64,000 nt of DNA from DAOUKH01 sp965261455 (GCA_965261455.1 OZ253453.1:1798001-1862000), one strand, 5' to 3'; shown: positions 16,582-24,967, counted from the first letter of the stretch. The notes: a model not told the origin generated them from the sequence alone. Numbers and translations: made by a program.

Positions 16582-17346
16582 ATGGTAGCTCTTGAAGAAT
16601 ATGCAGAGAAATACGAGAACATCCGTATGGAACGGCGCGACGGCATCCTTCAGATCACCTTCCACACGAACGGCGACACATTGCAATGGGGCGAGGTCCC
16701 GCACGGCCAATTCCCTTTGGCGTTCCACGACATCGGCAGCGACCAGGAGAACAAGGTCATCATCATGACCGGCGTCGGCGACGCCTTCTCCGGGCCGGTG
16801 GCGCAACCAAGGAAGCGCCAGCGGAGAAGTTCGGCTCTGGAGTGGGACAAGACCTACCGGGAAGGAAGGCAGCTGCTCATGAACCTGCTCAACATCGAGG
16901 CCCCCATGATTAGCGCGGTCAACGGGCCGGCGCCCCGGCACTCGGAGCTCCCGCTACTGTGCGACATCGTGCTGGCCGCCGAGGAGGCCTCCTTCCAGGA
17001 CTCAGCCCATTTCCCTAATGAGGCCGTCCCCGGCGATGGGATGCACATTGTCTATCCGTTGTTGATGGGACCGAATCGCGGCAGGTACTTCCTGTTGACC
17101 GGCCAGACTCTCACCGCCCGCCAGGCCCAGGAGTTCGGCCTGGTGAACGAAGTCCTGCCCAGAGATCAGCTGTTGTCGCGGGCATGGGCCCTGGCGGAAG
17201 ACATCGCCCGAAAGCCGACCCTGGTCGTGCGTTACACCCGAATCCTGATCACGGAGCAGCTCAGGCGCATGATGGGTGATGTGTTGGGCTACGGACTCGC
17301 TCTCCAGGGCCTCGGGGTCCTCGACTGGTCGGCGGACAACCCGTAG
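16582..17346 (+). CDS. Crotonase-family hydrolase/hydratase (6-oxocamphor hydrolase-like)
   Basis: A 254-residue enoyl-CoA hydratase/isomerase superfamily protein. Unlike ordinary hydratases it has WGEVPHGQFPLAFHDIGSD, NGPAPRHSELPLLCDIVLA and HFPNEAVPGDGMHIVYPLLMGPNRG. This pattern recalls 6-oxocamphor hydrolase, in which Trp, two His, an Asp and a Glu catalyse retro-Claisen cleavage of a cyclic diketone. The oxyanion-hole segment is therefore unlike CoA-binding crotonases, and the substrate may not be a CoA ester. AAGGAG precedes the ATG. It lies between the CoA-transferases and the dihydropyrimidinase. The subfamily call is from memory of the motifs. Confidence 0.8.
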   Translation: MVALEEYAEKYENIRMERRDGILQITFHTNGDTLQWGEVPHGQFPLAFHDIGSDQENKVIIMTGVGDAFSGPVAQPRKRQRRSSALEWDKTYREGRQLLMNLLNIEAPMISAVNGPAPRHSELPLLCDIVLAAEEASFQDSAHFPNEAVPGDGMHIVYPLLMGPNRGRYFLLTGQTLTARQAQEFGLVNEVLPRDQLLSRAWALAEDIARKPTLVVRYTRILITEQLRRMMGDVLGYGLALQGLGVLDWSADNP

Positions 17347-17356
17347 GGGGATATCG

Positions 17357-18793
17357 ATGCTGGATCTTGTCATCCGCGGCGGCCTCGTGCTGACGCCCGG
17401 CGGGGCCGCTAACCTCGACGTAGCGGTCCAAGGAGAGCAGATCGTGGCGGTCGCACTGGCGGACGATGCGCGGCAGTTGGAGGCCGGTCGCGTCATCGAT
17501 GCCAGCGGCAAGATCGTCGTCCCCGGTGGAGTTGAGCCCCACACCCACATCGCGCACCCCATCCACTTCCCCGGGGGCGCCCGAGGCGAAACCCAATCTC
17601 CGGAAGCGGCCAGCCGCGCTGCTGTCTTCGGGGGCACAACGACGACCATCGACTTCGCCTACCACTGGCCAGGCCCCGACGTTTTCAAGACGCTCGAGGA
17701 GCGCAAGGAGCGGTTCCGCGGGCGCATGTATACGGACTATTCATTTCATTGCGCCCTGCTCGGGGACGTGGCCCAGGAGGCGATCGACCAGATCCCTGAC
17801 GTTATCAAAGAAGGCTTCGCCTCGATCAAGGTCTTCACGTGCTTCGGTCCCGCCCAGCGCAACCCACCGAACCAGGTCAAGGACGGCCATTTATGGGCGA
17901 TCATGCAGCAGGTAGCCAAGAGCGACGGCATCATGGCCGTACACGCCGAGGATGAAGAGATCATCGAGTTCATGCTGGACAAGCTGCGCCGGGAAGACAA
18001 GGGCGGCGGCGAGTACATCTATCTGGCGCACAACAATCTGTCCGAGGACATCGCTTTCCGGAAGGTGCTGCGGCTCGCCAAGGCGACAGGGGCTGCGGTG
18101 TATTTCGTCCACACGACCGCCAAAGAGGGGGTCGCGGCGGTTGCCGAGGCCAGAGCCGAGGGGATGGCCGTCTACGGCGAGGTCCTCCATCACAACCTCT
18201 GTTTCACGTCCGAACAGTATCATGACCCACCTCCGTGGGGCGTCTGCATCCACACCTACCCGTCGATTAAGTCGCCACAGGACCAGGAGGCCCTCTGGCA
18301 CGGCCTGCAGAATGGCGACCTCTCCACGACGGCCACCGACGAATACACGACGTCGCTTCAGGTGAAGCTGATGGGGAAGACAGTGGCTGATGTCACGGGA
18401 GGGCACAACGGGATCCAGACACGCATTCCTATCATCTTCTCGGAGGGCGTGAAAAAAGGTCGGCTCAGTCTCGAGCGGTTTGTCGAGGTCACCTCAGCGA
18501 ACGCCGCGAAGATCCTTGGTCTGTATCCTCGCAAAGGCGCGATCGCCGCGGGCTCCGATGCGGATATCGTCATCATCGACCCCGCCGCTCGCGGGAGCAT
18601 CGCGCTGGATGACCTCGAAGCGGACTCCGACTACTCCATTTGGGAAGGCTGGCAGGTCGAGGGATGGCCGGTGACGACCATCGCTCGCGGCCGGGTGGTC
18701 GTCGAGAACGGCGTGCTCCAGGACGAGCGGCTTGGCGGGCGGTTCCTGAAGCGGAAGATCTCTCAGGACCTGCTCAGGAACCCCGTGTGCTAG
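17357..18793 (+). CDS. Dihydropyrimidinase/hydantoinase-family amidohydrolase
   Basis: A 478-residue cyclic amidase. The metal centre is built from the N-terminal PGGVEPHTHIAHP (His-x-His), the probable carboxylated lysine in SIKVFTCFG near residue 157, histidines in VHAEDEE and VYFVHTTAKEG, and the Asp of ATDEYTT. Dihydropyrimidinases open dihydropyrimidine or hydantoin rings to N-carbamoyl amino acids. GGGGGATATCG precedes the ATG at 17357, 10 bases after the crotonase stop, so both are probably on one message. It is convergent with the flavoprotein gene. No carbamoylase is adjacent, so the natural ring substrate is open. Confidence 0.92.
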   Translation: MLDLVIRGGLVLTPGGAANLDVAVQGEQIVAVALADDARQLEAGRVIDASGKIVVPGGVEPHTHIAHPIHFPGGARGETQSPEAASRAAVFGGTTTTIDFAYHWPGPDVFKTLEERKERFRGRMYTDYSFHCALLGDVAQEAIDQIPDVIKEGFASIKVFTCFGPAQRNPPNQVKDGHLWAIMQQVAKSDGIMAVHAEDEEIIEFMLDKLRREDKGGGEYIYLAHNNLSEDIAFRKVLRLAKATGAAVYFVHTTAKEGVAAVAEARAEGMAVYGEVLHHNLCFTSEQYHDPPPWGVCIHTYPSIKSPQDQEALWHGLQNGDLSTTATDEYTTSLQVKLMGKTVADVTGGHNGIQTRIPIIFSEGVKKGRLSLERFVEVTSANAAKILGLYPRKGAIAAGSDADIVIIDPAARGSIALDDLEADSDYSIWEGWQVEGWPVTTIARGRVVVENGVLQDERLGGRFLKRKISQDLLRNPVC

Positions 18794-18803
18794 CACGGCC
18801 GGT

Positions 18804-20294
18804 CTAGGCGGAGCGACCGGCCGCTTCCTCCGCCGCGCTGCTTCCCGCGATCCTGCCGAATACGGACCCCGCGCAAAGACCAGAGCCCCCTGGGTAGTTG
18901 TAGTAGAAAAGGCCTCCCACCATGCCACCGGCAGCATAGAGGCCTGGAATTTGGTGGTCTCGGTTGTCGAGGACGCTTGACTTGGCATCGATCTTCAGTC
19001 CGCCGAAGGCATAGGCTATCCCGCAGGTGACGGGATAGGCGGTGTATGGCGGCGTATCCAACGGCAACGCCCAGTTGGACTTGGGAATTTGGAGCCCCGA
19101 TGTCCCCTTCCCGTCGAGGACGTTCGGGTTGAAATCGCCGGCCCGCACCGCCGCATTGAACTCCACCACCGTTTTGGCCAACGCCGCGCCATCGAGGTCC
19201 AACGCCGTAGCCAACCCCTCGATCGTGGAGGCCTCGACCCTGGTCGCCTGGGGGATCCGGTACTCGTCGGAGAGGAGGTCCGCCACCTTGGCGTCGAAGA
19301 GCTGGAACGCCACGCGCTGGGGCTGCAGCAAGAGCTCTCGACCGTACCGGGCCCAGGTGTAGCTGGCGAAGTCGGCCCCTTCGTCGAGGAACCGCTCCCC
19401 GCGAACGTTGACGACGATGCCGAGTTGATAGGAGTGCTTCTGATGAAGTCCGACGACCTCCCAGTCGCCAAAGTCCGGGGCGTTGACGTCACATGTCACT
19501 GCATGGCAGGAGCTCCAGTGCCCGGCGGGTTGGGCGCCAATTTCCAGTGCCATCCTGATCCCGTCCCCGGTATTGAACCGCGATCCGCGAACCTTGACGA
19601 GATCCCAGTCGGGCCCAAGGTAGCGGGCTCGCATCTCGGGATTTGCCTCGAACCCGCCGCACGCGAGGACAACGGCGCGGGCCGTAACCGTCTCGAACCC
19701 ACTAGGGCCCCGCGCTCGCACGCCGCTCACGCCGCCATCGTCGCCCACGATCAGCCGGGTGGCCTGATGCTCGTACCTCACTTCGACCCCTGCGCGAGCC
19801 GAGGCGTCGAACAGCTGCTCCGACAGCCCCCGGCCCCCACCGCGGGCCCGGAGGACCACCCCGCCCGAGAACCGGCGCCTCCCTTCATCCAGGGCCGGCC
19901 CGTACACGGGCTCGAAGCGCATCCCCTTGGAGCGCAGCCATCGCATCGTCGAGCTGGAACCGTCCACTAGGACCTGGGTGAGTGTCGGGTCGGCCAAACC
20001 GTCGGTGACCCGCATGATGTCGCTGTAGTACTCGGCCTCGGCATAGCCGTCCACCTCAACGTTCGCCAGCTCCGCGACGGGGAGGTCGGGTAGCAGGGCC
20101 CGGATAGCGTCGAAGTCCTGAAAGGCGAAGCGGAAGACCCCGCCGGTGAAGTAGGTATTCCCTCCCCGGCGGTGAATTGGGGCCTTCTCCAGGACCAAGA
20201 CCTGAGCCCCCTGCTCCCGAGCAGCGAGGGCCGCCGTTAGGGCGGAGTTGCCCGCCCCAACGATCGCGACGTCGTACGCGCCGGCTCTGTCCAT
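18804..20294 (-). CDS. FAD-dependent dehydrogenase, tricarballylate dehydrogenase-like
   Basis: A 496-residue flavoprotein of the FAD_binding_2 (fumarate reductase/3-ketosteroid dehydrogenase) family. The dinucleotide-binding motif is VAIVGAGNSALTAALAAREQGAQVLVLEKAP at residues 9-39, followed by RRGGNTYFTGG. The C-terminal AGGMVGGLFYYNYPGGSGLCAGSVFGRIAG contacts FAD. The layout matches TcuA-type tricarballylate dehydrogenases best; no TcuB partner is present. It follows the CMD-like gene by 14 bases on the same strand, so the two probably share a transcript. The substrate is likely a carboxylic acid or cyclic ketone. Confidence 0.85.
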   Translation of the reverse strand: MDRAGAYDVAIVGAGNSALTAALAAREQGAQVLVLEKAPIHRRGGNTYFTGGVFRFAFQDFDAIRALLPDLPVAELANVEVDGYAEAEYYSDIMRVTDGLADPTLTQVLVDGSSSTMRWLRSKGMRFEPVYGPALDEGRRRFSGGVVLRARGGGRGLSEQLFDASARAGVEVRYEHQATRLIVGDDGGVSGVRARGPSGFETVTARAVVLACGGFEANPEMRARYLGPDWDLVKVRGSRFNTGDGIRMALEIGAQPAGHWSSCHAVTCDVNAPDFGDWEVVGLHQKHSYQLGIVVNVRGERFLDEGADFASYTWARYGRELLLQPQRVAFQLFDAKVADLLSDEYRIPQATRVEASTIEGLATALDLDGAALAKTVVEFNAAVRAGDFNPNVLDGKGTSGLQIPKSNWALPLDTPPYTAYPVTCGIAYAFGGLKIDAKSSVLDNRDHQIPGLYAAGGMVGGLFYYNYPGGSGLCAGSVFGRIAGSSAAEEAAGRSA

Positions 20295-20308
20295 CGAAGG
20301 TCTAGCAG

Positions 20309-20698
20309 CTAGCCGCTGGAGGGCTCGATGGGTTCTAGCCCCACTTCATTGGCCCACGCCTGAATGCCGCGGCGAAAGGCCAGCATCCCCATGGGCAACG
20401 CTACGGTCTCCAAGGCCTCGAGGATCTCCTGCGACGTGGCGCCCTCCTTGAGAGCGGTACGGATGTGGGACTGGATCTGGTCGGCGTCGGCTCGTAAAGC
20501 CGCTTCGACGACGATCTGCAGGAGCTCCTTCGTCTTCGAGTCGAGCAGCCGCTGCTCAGTATAGGTCCGCCGGACAAACGGCTCGTAGGCCTCTACCCAG
20601 TTGTAGTCGGCCGTCACCATGATCTTGCGCAGGTCGGAAACGTATCCGAGCTCTTGCTGCACGCGTCGCAAATGGGCGGCTTTGTTGGGGGCTGGCAT
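20309..20698 (-). CDS. Carboxymuconolactone decarboxylase-like protein without the Cys pair
   Basis: A 129-residue all-alpha protein of the CMD/AhpD fold: LLDSKTKELLQIVVEAALRADADQIQSHIRTALKEGATSQEILEALETVALPMGM. AhpD-like members carry ExxxxxCxxCxxxH, but here no Cys is present and only the His of QSH remains. A peroxidase-type redox role is therefore unlikely, and a decarboxylase-type or structural role is more likely. GAGGAG before the ATG at 20698 fixes the start (MPAPNKAAHLRR). It is the first gene of a pair with the flavin dehydrogenase. Confidence 0.8.
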   Translation of the reverse strand: MPAPNKAAHLRRVQQELGYVSDLRKIMVTADYNWVEAYEPFVRRTYTEQRLLDSKTKELLQIVVEAALRADADQIQSHIRTALKEGATSQEILEALETVALPMGMLAFRRGIQAWANEVGLEPIEPSSG

Positions 20699-20899
20699 GT
20701 CGTGCTCCTCTATCTCGTCGAATCTTCCTAGAAGGAAGCTCCTCCTCCGAAACAACCTCGGCCCGAGAATAACGCCGGGTCTGGGGGGCGTCAAAGCAGC
20801 CCGAGATCCGCGCCGGGCCCGGGCTCAAACCCGAATTGACAACGAACGCAACTTCATCAACCATACTTTAACCCCGCGATCGGACTTCGGACACCCATC

Positions 20900-21169
20900 T
20901 TGGCTAGAATAACCAAAAGGATACTACGGAGCATCGGCCAAGCCACGGGGCTGGACATCGAGGAGTCCGACCTCGCAGAAATCGGCTCCCAACTCGACGA
21001 ATTGGCTCGCGCTCTGGACGAGTCGGAGGTCGCGGCTCAGCCGAGCGACGGTCCCGCGCGGCAAGCGGCGCTCGGGACGTACGAGTCGTTCTGCGGACAA
21101 ACCGCTCCGGAAGGATTGCCGCCCAACAAGAGGCCAACGGGCGGAAGTCGGCGTCATGAAGGCAGTTGA
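20900..21169 (+). CDS. AtzG/GatC-like small protein, possibly decayed
   Basis: An 89-codon frame starting at TTG 20900 (MARITKRILRSIGQATGL). The segment ATGLDIEESDLAEIGSQLDELARALDESE resembles the helical amidase partners AtzG and GatC. A second such protein occurs at 23836-24027 beside the amidases. The C-terminal half lacks the usual DPxPLF-type ending and is low in hydrophobic residues, so the gene may be truncated or frameshifted. It overlaps the aldolase gene by 14 bases. No amidase follows directly; the nearest is downstream on the other strand. Confidence 0.45.
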   Translation: MARITKRILRSIGQATGLDIEESDLAEIGSQLDELARALDESEVAAQPSDGPARQAALGTYESFCGQTAPEGLPPNKRPTGGSRRHEGS

Positions 21170-21947
21170 TTTCAAAAAGGCCCTCGGTGCCAGGAAGCCC
21201 GTCGTTGGGTTCCAGCAGTTCCTGCCTTCCACCGCTGTAACGGAGATGGCGGGCCTCGCTGGCTTCGATTGGGTCTTTCTTTGCACCGAGCACGGCTCCA
21301 TCACGATCGGGACTGAGCTAGAGAATCTCATTCGCACGGCTCGAGGGCTTGGGCTCACCTCGATCGTTCGCGTCACCTCCGGCGATTACGACTTGGTCCT
21401 TCGCTGCCTGGAGCTGGGCGCGGACGGGGTCCTGGCACCTCGAGTGCGTTCCCGCCGAGATGTCGAGCAAGTCGTCGAATGGGCCAAGTATCCCCCGTTG
21501 GGTAGCAGGGGTATGTGTGGCTACACGCCGGTCTATGGATACGGGACCCGTAGGTCGTCTCCCGAACAAGTCAACGACGAGACACTCGTGCTGCTCTTGA
21601 TCGAGGAGCTGGCGGCCTTCGAAGAGCTGGACGACATGCTTTCGGTACCTGGCGTCGACTGCGCCATCTTCGGTGAAGGGGACCTGTCGCTGCAGTTGGG
21701 GATACGTACCGCGATCCTGGACCGCGATCCCGACGCGCTCAAGTTGATGGGCGAATACCGGCGTCGTTTCACCCAGGCGTGTTCCCGAAACGGGGTGGCC
21801 GTAGGCGACATCATCCGAGATTCGGCGAAGGTCCCAGAGATGGTCGCAGAGGGCGTAACGGTGTTCGTGAGCCTGCCCGACACGAGCCTCGTCCAGGGCG
21901 CCTTGAACGACCTCGTCCAACGCACACACGGCCTGCTTCCACCCTGA
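21156..21947 (+). CDS. HpcH/HpaI-family class II aldolase
   Basis: A 263-residue TIM-barrel aldolase of the HpcH/HpaI (2-keto-3-deoxy acid aldolase) family. The start GFQQFLPSTAVTEMAGLAGFDWVFLCTEHGS holds the DxEH-like EH pair. The R in TSIVRVTSGDY, then LELGADGVLAPRVRSRRDVEQVVEWAKYPPLGSRG, form the binding loop, and VDCAIFGEGDLSLQLG carries the metal-ligand region. It splits a hydroxy-oxo-acid into pyruvate and an aldehyde using a divalent metal. It overlaps the small AtzG-like frame upstream, which implies translational coupling. It is convergent with the amidase gene (3 bases apart). Confidence 0.9.
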   Translation: MKAVDFKKALGARKPVVGFQQFLPSTAVTEMAGLAGFDWVFLCTEHGSITIGTELENLIRTARGLGLTSIVRVTSGDYDLVLRCLELGADGVLAPRVRSRRDVEQVVEWAKYPPLGSRGMCGYTPVYGYGTRRSSPEQVNDETLVLLLIEELAAFEELDDMLSVPGVDCAIFGEGDLSLQLGIRTAILDRDPDALKLMGEYRRRFTQACSRNGVAVGDIIRDSAKVPEMVAEGVTVFVSLPDTSLVQGALNDLVQRTHGLLPP

Positions 21948-21949
21948 AG

Positions 21950-23392
21950 TCAGTTCTGCGTCGAAGCCCTGCGTTGCGCCACGCCTCCTTCGGACGCTGG
22001 TGGTTTCACCGTGTGCCAGGGCGTGTGCTGCTCGTACGCGTACGCCACCCTGAAAAGGGTTTCCTCTCCAAACGCGCGCCCACCGATCTGAAGTCCTATC
22101 GGTAGCCCCTCCGAGCTGAGCCCGCAGGGCACCGAAAGAGCCGGAACACCCGCCAGGCTAAAGAGAGGGGTCAGGACGTTGGTCCGGTGGGTCGACGCTG
22201 TGCCCGGTGCGCCGGCCGGGTCACCTTCCAACTTCGTCGCGGGGCTTCCCGAGGTAGGGAGCACGAGGACGTCGCAGCGCTCGAGAGCGCCCGCGACTTC
22301 CCGACGCAGCCGGTCCCGTACGCTCAGGGCCTTTCCGTAAAACTCCCGCGGCATGAGGGCGCCCATGAGCAGGCGTAGACGAGTAGCGTCGGCGTATTCG
22401 GAGGGGCGGTCTCGGAGCCAGTCTCGGTGGTTGACGGCCGCTTCGGCGGCCAACAGCGCCAATGCCGCCGTTCCGGAATACTCGACCAACGGCAGCGACA
22501 CGGGCTCTACCGACGCTCCAAGCTCGGTCAGGACAGACAACGCCTCCACGACGGCCCTTCGGACTTCGGGTTCAATCGGCTCGGCATAGAGCAGCTCACG
22601 GATGACGCCGACTCTGACCCCTTCAATGCCCTGAGTCAGGCTCCCCCTGTAGTTCGGCGCCGGCCTGTCGCTTGACAGTGAGTCCTTGGAGTCGAAGCCG
22701 GCGAGGGCTTCCAAGGCGAGGGCCGCGTCCTCCACGGTCCTCGCCATCGGTCCGACGGTGTCCATCCAGCGCACGCCGGGCATCACACCGTAATTGCTGA
22801 CGATGCCCGGGGTTGGCCTCAGTCCAACGAGGCCACACCATGCCGCCGGCACCCTTATCGAGCCGGTCGTATCCTCGCCCAAGGCCATGGCGCAGAGGAA
22901 AGCCGCCGTGGCCGCCGCTGACCCGCTACTCGAACCTCCGGTCGACCTGTCTAGGTTCCAGGGGTTTCGGGGAGCGCCGTAACGATGTACCGGTGCTACG
23001 GCGAACTCCATGAGGTTCGTCTTCCCAAGGAGGATGGCCCCGGCCGACTTGAGCTTGGCGACGGCCGTGGCGTCCTCGCTGGGCACGAACTCGCTCAGTA
23101 TGGTGGAGCCCCCGGTGGTGCGTACGTCCTTGGTCCAGAGCTGGTCCTTGACCGCCACCGGGACCCCGTGGAGTGGCCCCAGGGGACGCCCCCGCACAAT
23201 GGGCTTCTCGGCCGCCCGCGCGGCCTCGAGCGCCTGCTCGGCGCACACCGTGAGGTAGGCGTTGAACTTGGGGTTGAGGGCGGCTATCCGTTCCAGGAAC
23301 GCCTCGGTGACCTCGACGGGGGAGACATCCTTACGCGCGATCGCTCGCGAGATCTCCACCGCGGAGAGGATAGGGATATCCGCCCGGTCCAC
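21950..23392 (-). CDS. Amidase-signature family enzyme
   Basis: A 480-residue amidase hydrolysing a carboxamide through the Ser-cisSer-Lys triad, here Lys82 (VAVKDQ), Ser154 (in GGSSSGS) and Ser178 (GEDTTGSIR). The signature region STGGSSSGSAAATAAFLCAMALGEDTTGSIRVPAAWCGLVGLRPT is intact. It resembles GatA, but no gatB is nearby, so it is likely a metabolic amidase. The start is a GTG at 23392, four bases after the stop of the core-deleted amidase. The AtzG-like gene two steps upstream suggests that the partner once served the deleted copy or now serves this one. Confidence 0.9.
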   Translation of the reverse strand: MDRADIPILSAVEISRAIARKDVSPVEVTEAFLERIAALNPKFNAYLTVCAEQALEAARAAEKPIVRGRPLGPLHGVPVAVKDQLWTKDVRTTGGSTILSEFVPSEDATAVAKLKSAGAILLGKTNLMEFAVAPVHRYGAPRNPWNLDRSTGGSSSGSAAATAAFLCAMALGEDTTGSIRVPAAWCGLVGLRPTPGIVSNYGVMPGVRWMDTVGPMARTVEDAALALEALAGFDSKDSLSSDRPAPNYRGSLTQGIEGVRVGVIRELLYAEPIEPEVRRAVVEALSVLTELGASVEPVSLPLVEYSGTAALALLAAEAAVNHRDWLRDRPSEYADATRLRLLMGALMPREFYGKALSVRDRLRREVAGALERCDVLVLPTSGSPATKLEGDPAGAPGTASTHRTNVLTPLFSLAGVPALSVPCGLSSEGLPIGLQIGGRAFGEETLFRVAYAYEQHTPWHTVKPPASEGGVAQRRASTQN

Positions 23393-23396
23393 GCGC

Positions 23397-23831
23397 CTAC
23401 ACCGGGGCTCGACGCAGATGCCAATCTGTTGCCGACTCGAAAGCGAAGGCAGCCTTCAGGATAGTGGCTTCGTCGAAGGGCTTCCCCCCCATCTGGAGTC
23501 CTATGGGCAACCCCCCCGAGCTGAACCCGCAGGGGAGGACAACGGCTGGCAACGCCGCCAAGCTATAGGGAGTCGTGAAGGAACGTGCCCCGAACTGTCG
23601 TTGGATGACATCTTGGTCGCTCGAAAAGGGGCGGGTGCCTTCGTCGATGGTTACCGGAGGGGCATGCGCGATGGGTGAAAGAAGGATGTCGAACCGCTGG
23701 AGCGCCTCCATCATCTGGTCACGGACCAGATCCACGTAACCCTCGACGACCTCAACTGGCGCGACCTTCTCTTGCCGGATGAGCTTCGCGAGGCTGCTCA
23801 CCGTGTAGCTCGTTAGTTCCGGGACCGGCAT
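23397..23831 (-). pseudogene. Amidase with its catalytic core deleted
   Basis: A 144-codon in-frame remnant. Residues 1-33 (MPVPELTSYTVSSLAKLIRQ, then VEVVEGYVDL) match the N-terminal end of amidases. From VRDQMMEALQRFDILLSP the frame matches the last ~110 residues, including ALPAVVLPCGFSSGGLPIGLQMGGKPFDEATIL. Everything between, including the Lys and both Ser of the triad (about 300 residues), is missing, so it cannot act as an amidase. The junction lies at about 23713-23731, an 8-bp inverted repeat ATCTGGTC/GACCAGAT. It begins 5 bases after the AtzG-like gene. Confidence 0.8.
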
Positions 23832-23835
23832 GTCG

Positions 23836-24027
23836 TTACTCGTTTGCAAAGAGTGGATTCGGGTCTCTCGTTGCCAGATCAAGGCCCTCCACTTTCTTGA
23901 CCTCGATCATCAGTGCCTTGAGCCGGAATGCGACCTCTTGGAGGTCCTCTTCCGGTATCGACAGGCCCGACGCTTCCGCCAGCGCCCGTAACCCATTCAT
24001 GTTCAACCCGTCAGGCGATTCTTTCAT
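23836..24027 (-). CDS. AtzG/GatC-like amidase partner protein
   Basis: A 63-residue helical protein (start ATG 24027, or 24000 giving MNGLRALAEASG): EASGLSIPEEDLQEVAFRLKALMIEVKKVEGLDLATRDPNPLF. It resembles the small subunits AtzG and GatC, which wrap around an amidase and stabilise it. It directly precedes the core-deleted amidase, with the intact amidase behind. This fits an ancestral partner-plus-amidase pair that was duplicated and then partly lost. Its present partner is presumably the amidase at 21950-23392. Confidence 0.6.
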   Translation of the reverse strand: MKESPDGLNMNGLRALAEASGLSIPEEDLQEVAFRLKALMIEVKKVEGLDLATRDPNPLFANE

Positions 24028-24071
24028 GGGTATTCCGCGTCAGCCCGCTCGCCACGTGGCCGGAGGTTCGC

Positions 24072-24480
24072 TCAATCGTCGAGCCGCCAATTCGCGATGT
24101 CGATGCGGCGTGCCATTCAACCTTGGGACAGGCTGTCACACATTCGAGGAAGCGCTCTACTGCGACCGAGCGTGGCGGCCGTCCTGCGCTGCGGCAGTGG
24201 AGACCTACGGACATCATCTTCGGTGTCTCCTTCCCCCTCTTCGTCTTCGTAGAGACATTCGAAGGAGTCCTTCATGTATTCGTAGAAGTCTTCCGTGCTG
24301 ACCAGGCCACCCCTCCAGAAGCGTGCGTCGTTGCCTTCGGGGGTGTACGGAATCACGAGCCATGGCTGCCCGTTGACGGTCGTTTAGTAGGGTAGGTCGT
24401 CGCTCACCGAGTTGCTGTCGTAGACGAATCCGCCGATGTCGTGTAGCAACTCCCGCGTGTGCAAGCTGGCGCCGCTGCCT
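24072..24480 (-). pseudogene. Polysaccharide deacetylase (PuuE-like), broken C-terminal part
   Basis: Three frames together spell the C-terminal half of a PuuE/chitooligosaccharide deacetylase-type protein. About 24470-24375 gives TRELLHDIGGFVYDSNSVSDDLPY and then a TAA where Trp is expected. The same frame continues TTVNGQPWLVIPYTPEGNDARFWRGG and YEYMKDSFECLYEDE. After a shift near 24229 another frame gives PKMMSVGLHCRSAGRPPRSVAVERFLECV, and a last shift gives MARRIDIANWRLDD. The N-terminal metal-binding half is absent. No functional product is possible. Family members act on acylated amides such as allantoin or sugars. Confidence 0.7.
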
Positions 24481-24484
24481 CCCC

Positions 24485-24967
24485 CTATTCGATCGTTCGG
24501 CCCTCGAGTTCGTTGATAGCTGCTGTCCAGTCCCGCATGTGTTCCAACCAGTGATCGTTGTAGGACGTGAACCGATGGCGCACCGTTGACGTCGTGTCAT
24601 CCCAACGGACGACCGCCACAGCTCCCAAGTCGGGAGCCAGATGACCTTCCTCTCGAAGGTCCTTATGGGCTCGCTGGATGTCTGCGACTAACTCCTCGAT
24701 GGTTCTCCCAGCCTCGCGGGCCACTGCACGGGCGTTGAGCTGGTCCACGTGTGCATCCATCTTGTACGGAGCCCCTCCACCGCGACTGGACTTCATGCCC
24801 TCGACAGCCAGTTGGTGGTAGAAAAGAAAGTGTGAGAGCACCTCTTTCGGGCCCCAAACTCCTACTCTGACGGGGGTGTCCGCGAGCCTGCCAAAGAAGC
24901 CCAAGCCCTCCCTTACCGTCTTGTCCAGGGTCTGGATAAGGACTTCTCGTTCATCGTTCGCAGCCAT
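24485..24967 (-). CDS. DinB-like four-helix protein
   Basis: A 160-residue protein: LIQTLDKTVREGLGFFGRLADTPVRVGVWGPKEVLSHFLFYHQLAVEGMK, and later SYNDHWLEHMRDWTAAINELE. The pattern of an early WxxxEVLxHxxxYH and a late HxxEH-like motif is that of the DinB/mycothiol-dependent isomerase superfamily, where three His bind a metal. Function within the superfamily ranges from thiol transfer to hydrolysis. Start ATG 24967; upstream no strong signal is visible. It abuts the deacetylase relic downstream. The exact role is unknown. Confidence 0.65.
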   Translation of the reverse strand: MAANDEREVLIQTLDKTVREGLGFFGRLADTPVRVGVWGPKEVLSHFLFYHQLAVEGMKSSRGGGAPYKMDAHVDQLNARAVAREAGRTIEELVADIQRAHKDLREEGHLAPDLGAVAVVRWDDTTSTVRHRFTSYNDHWLEHMRDWTAAINELEGRTIE

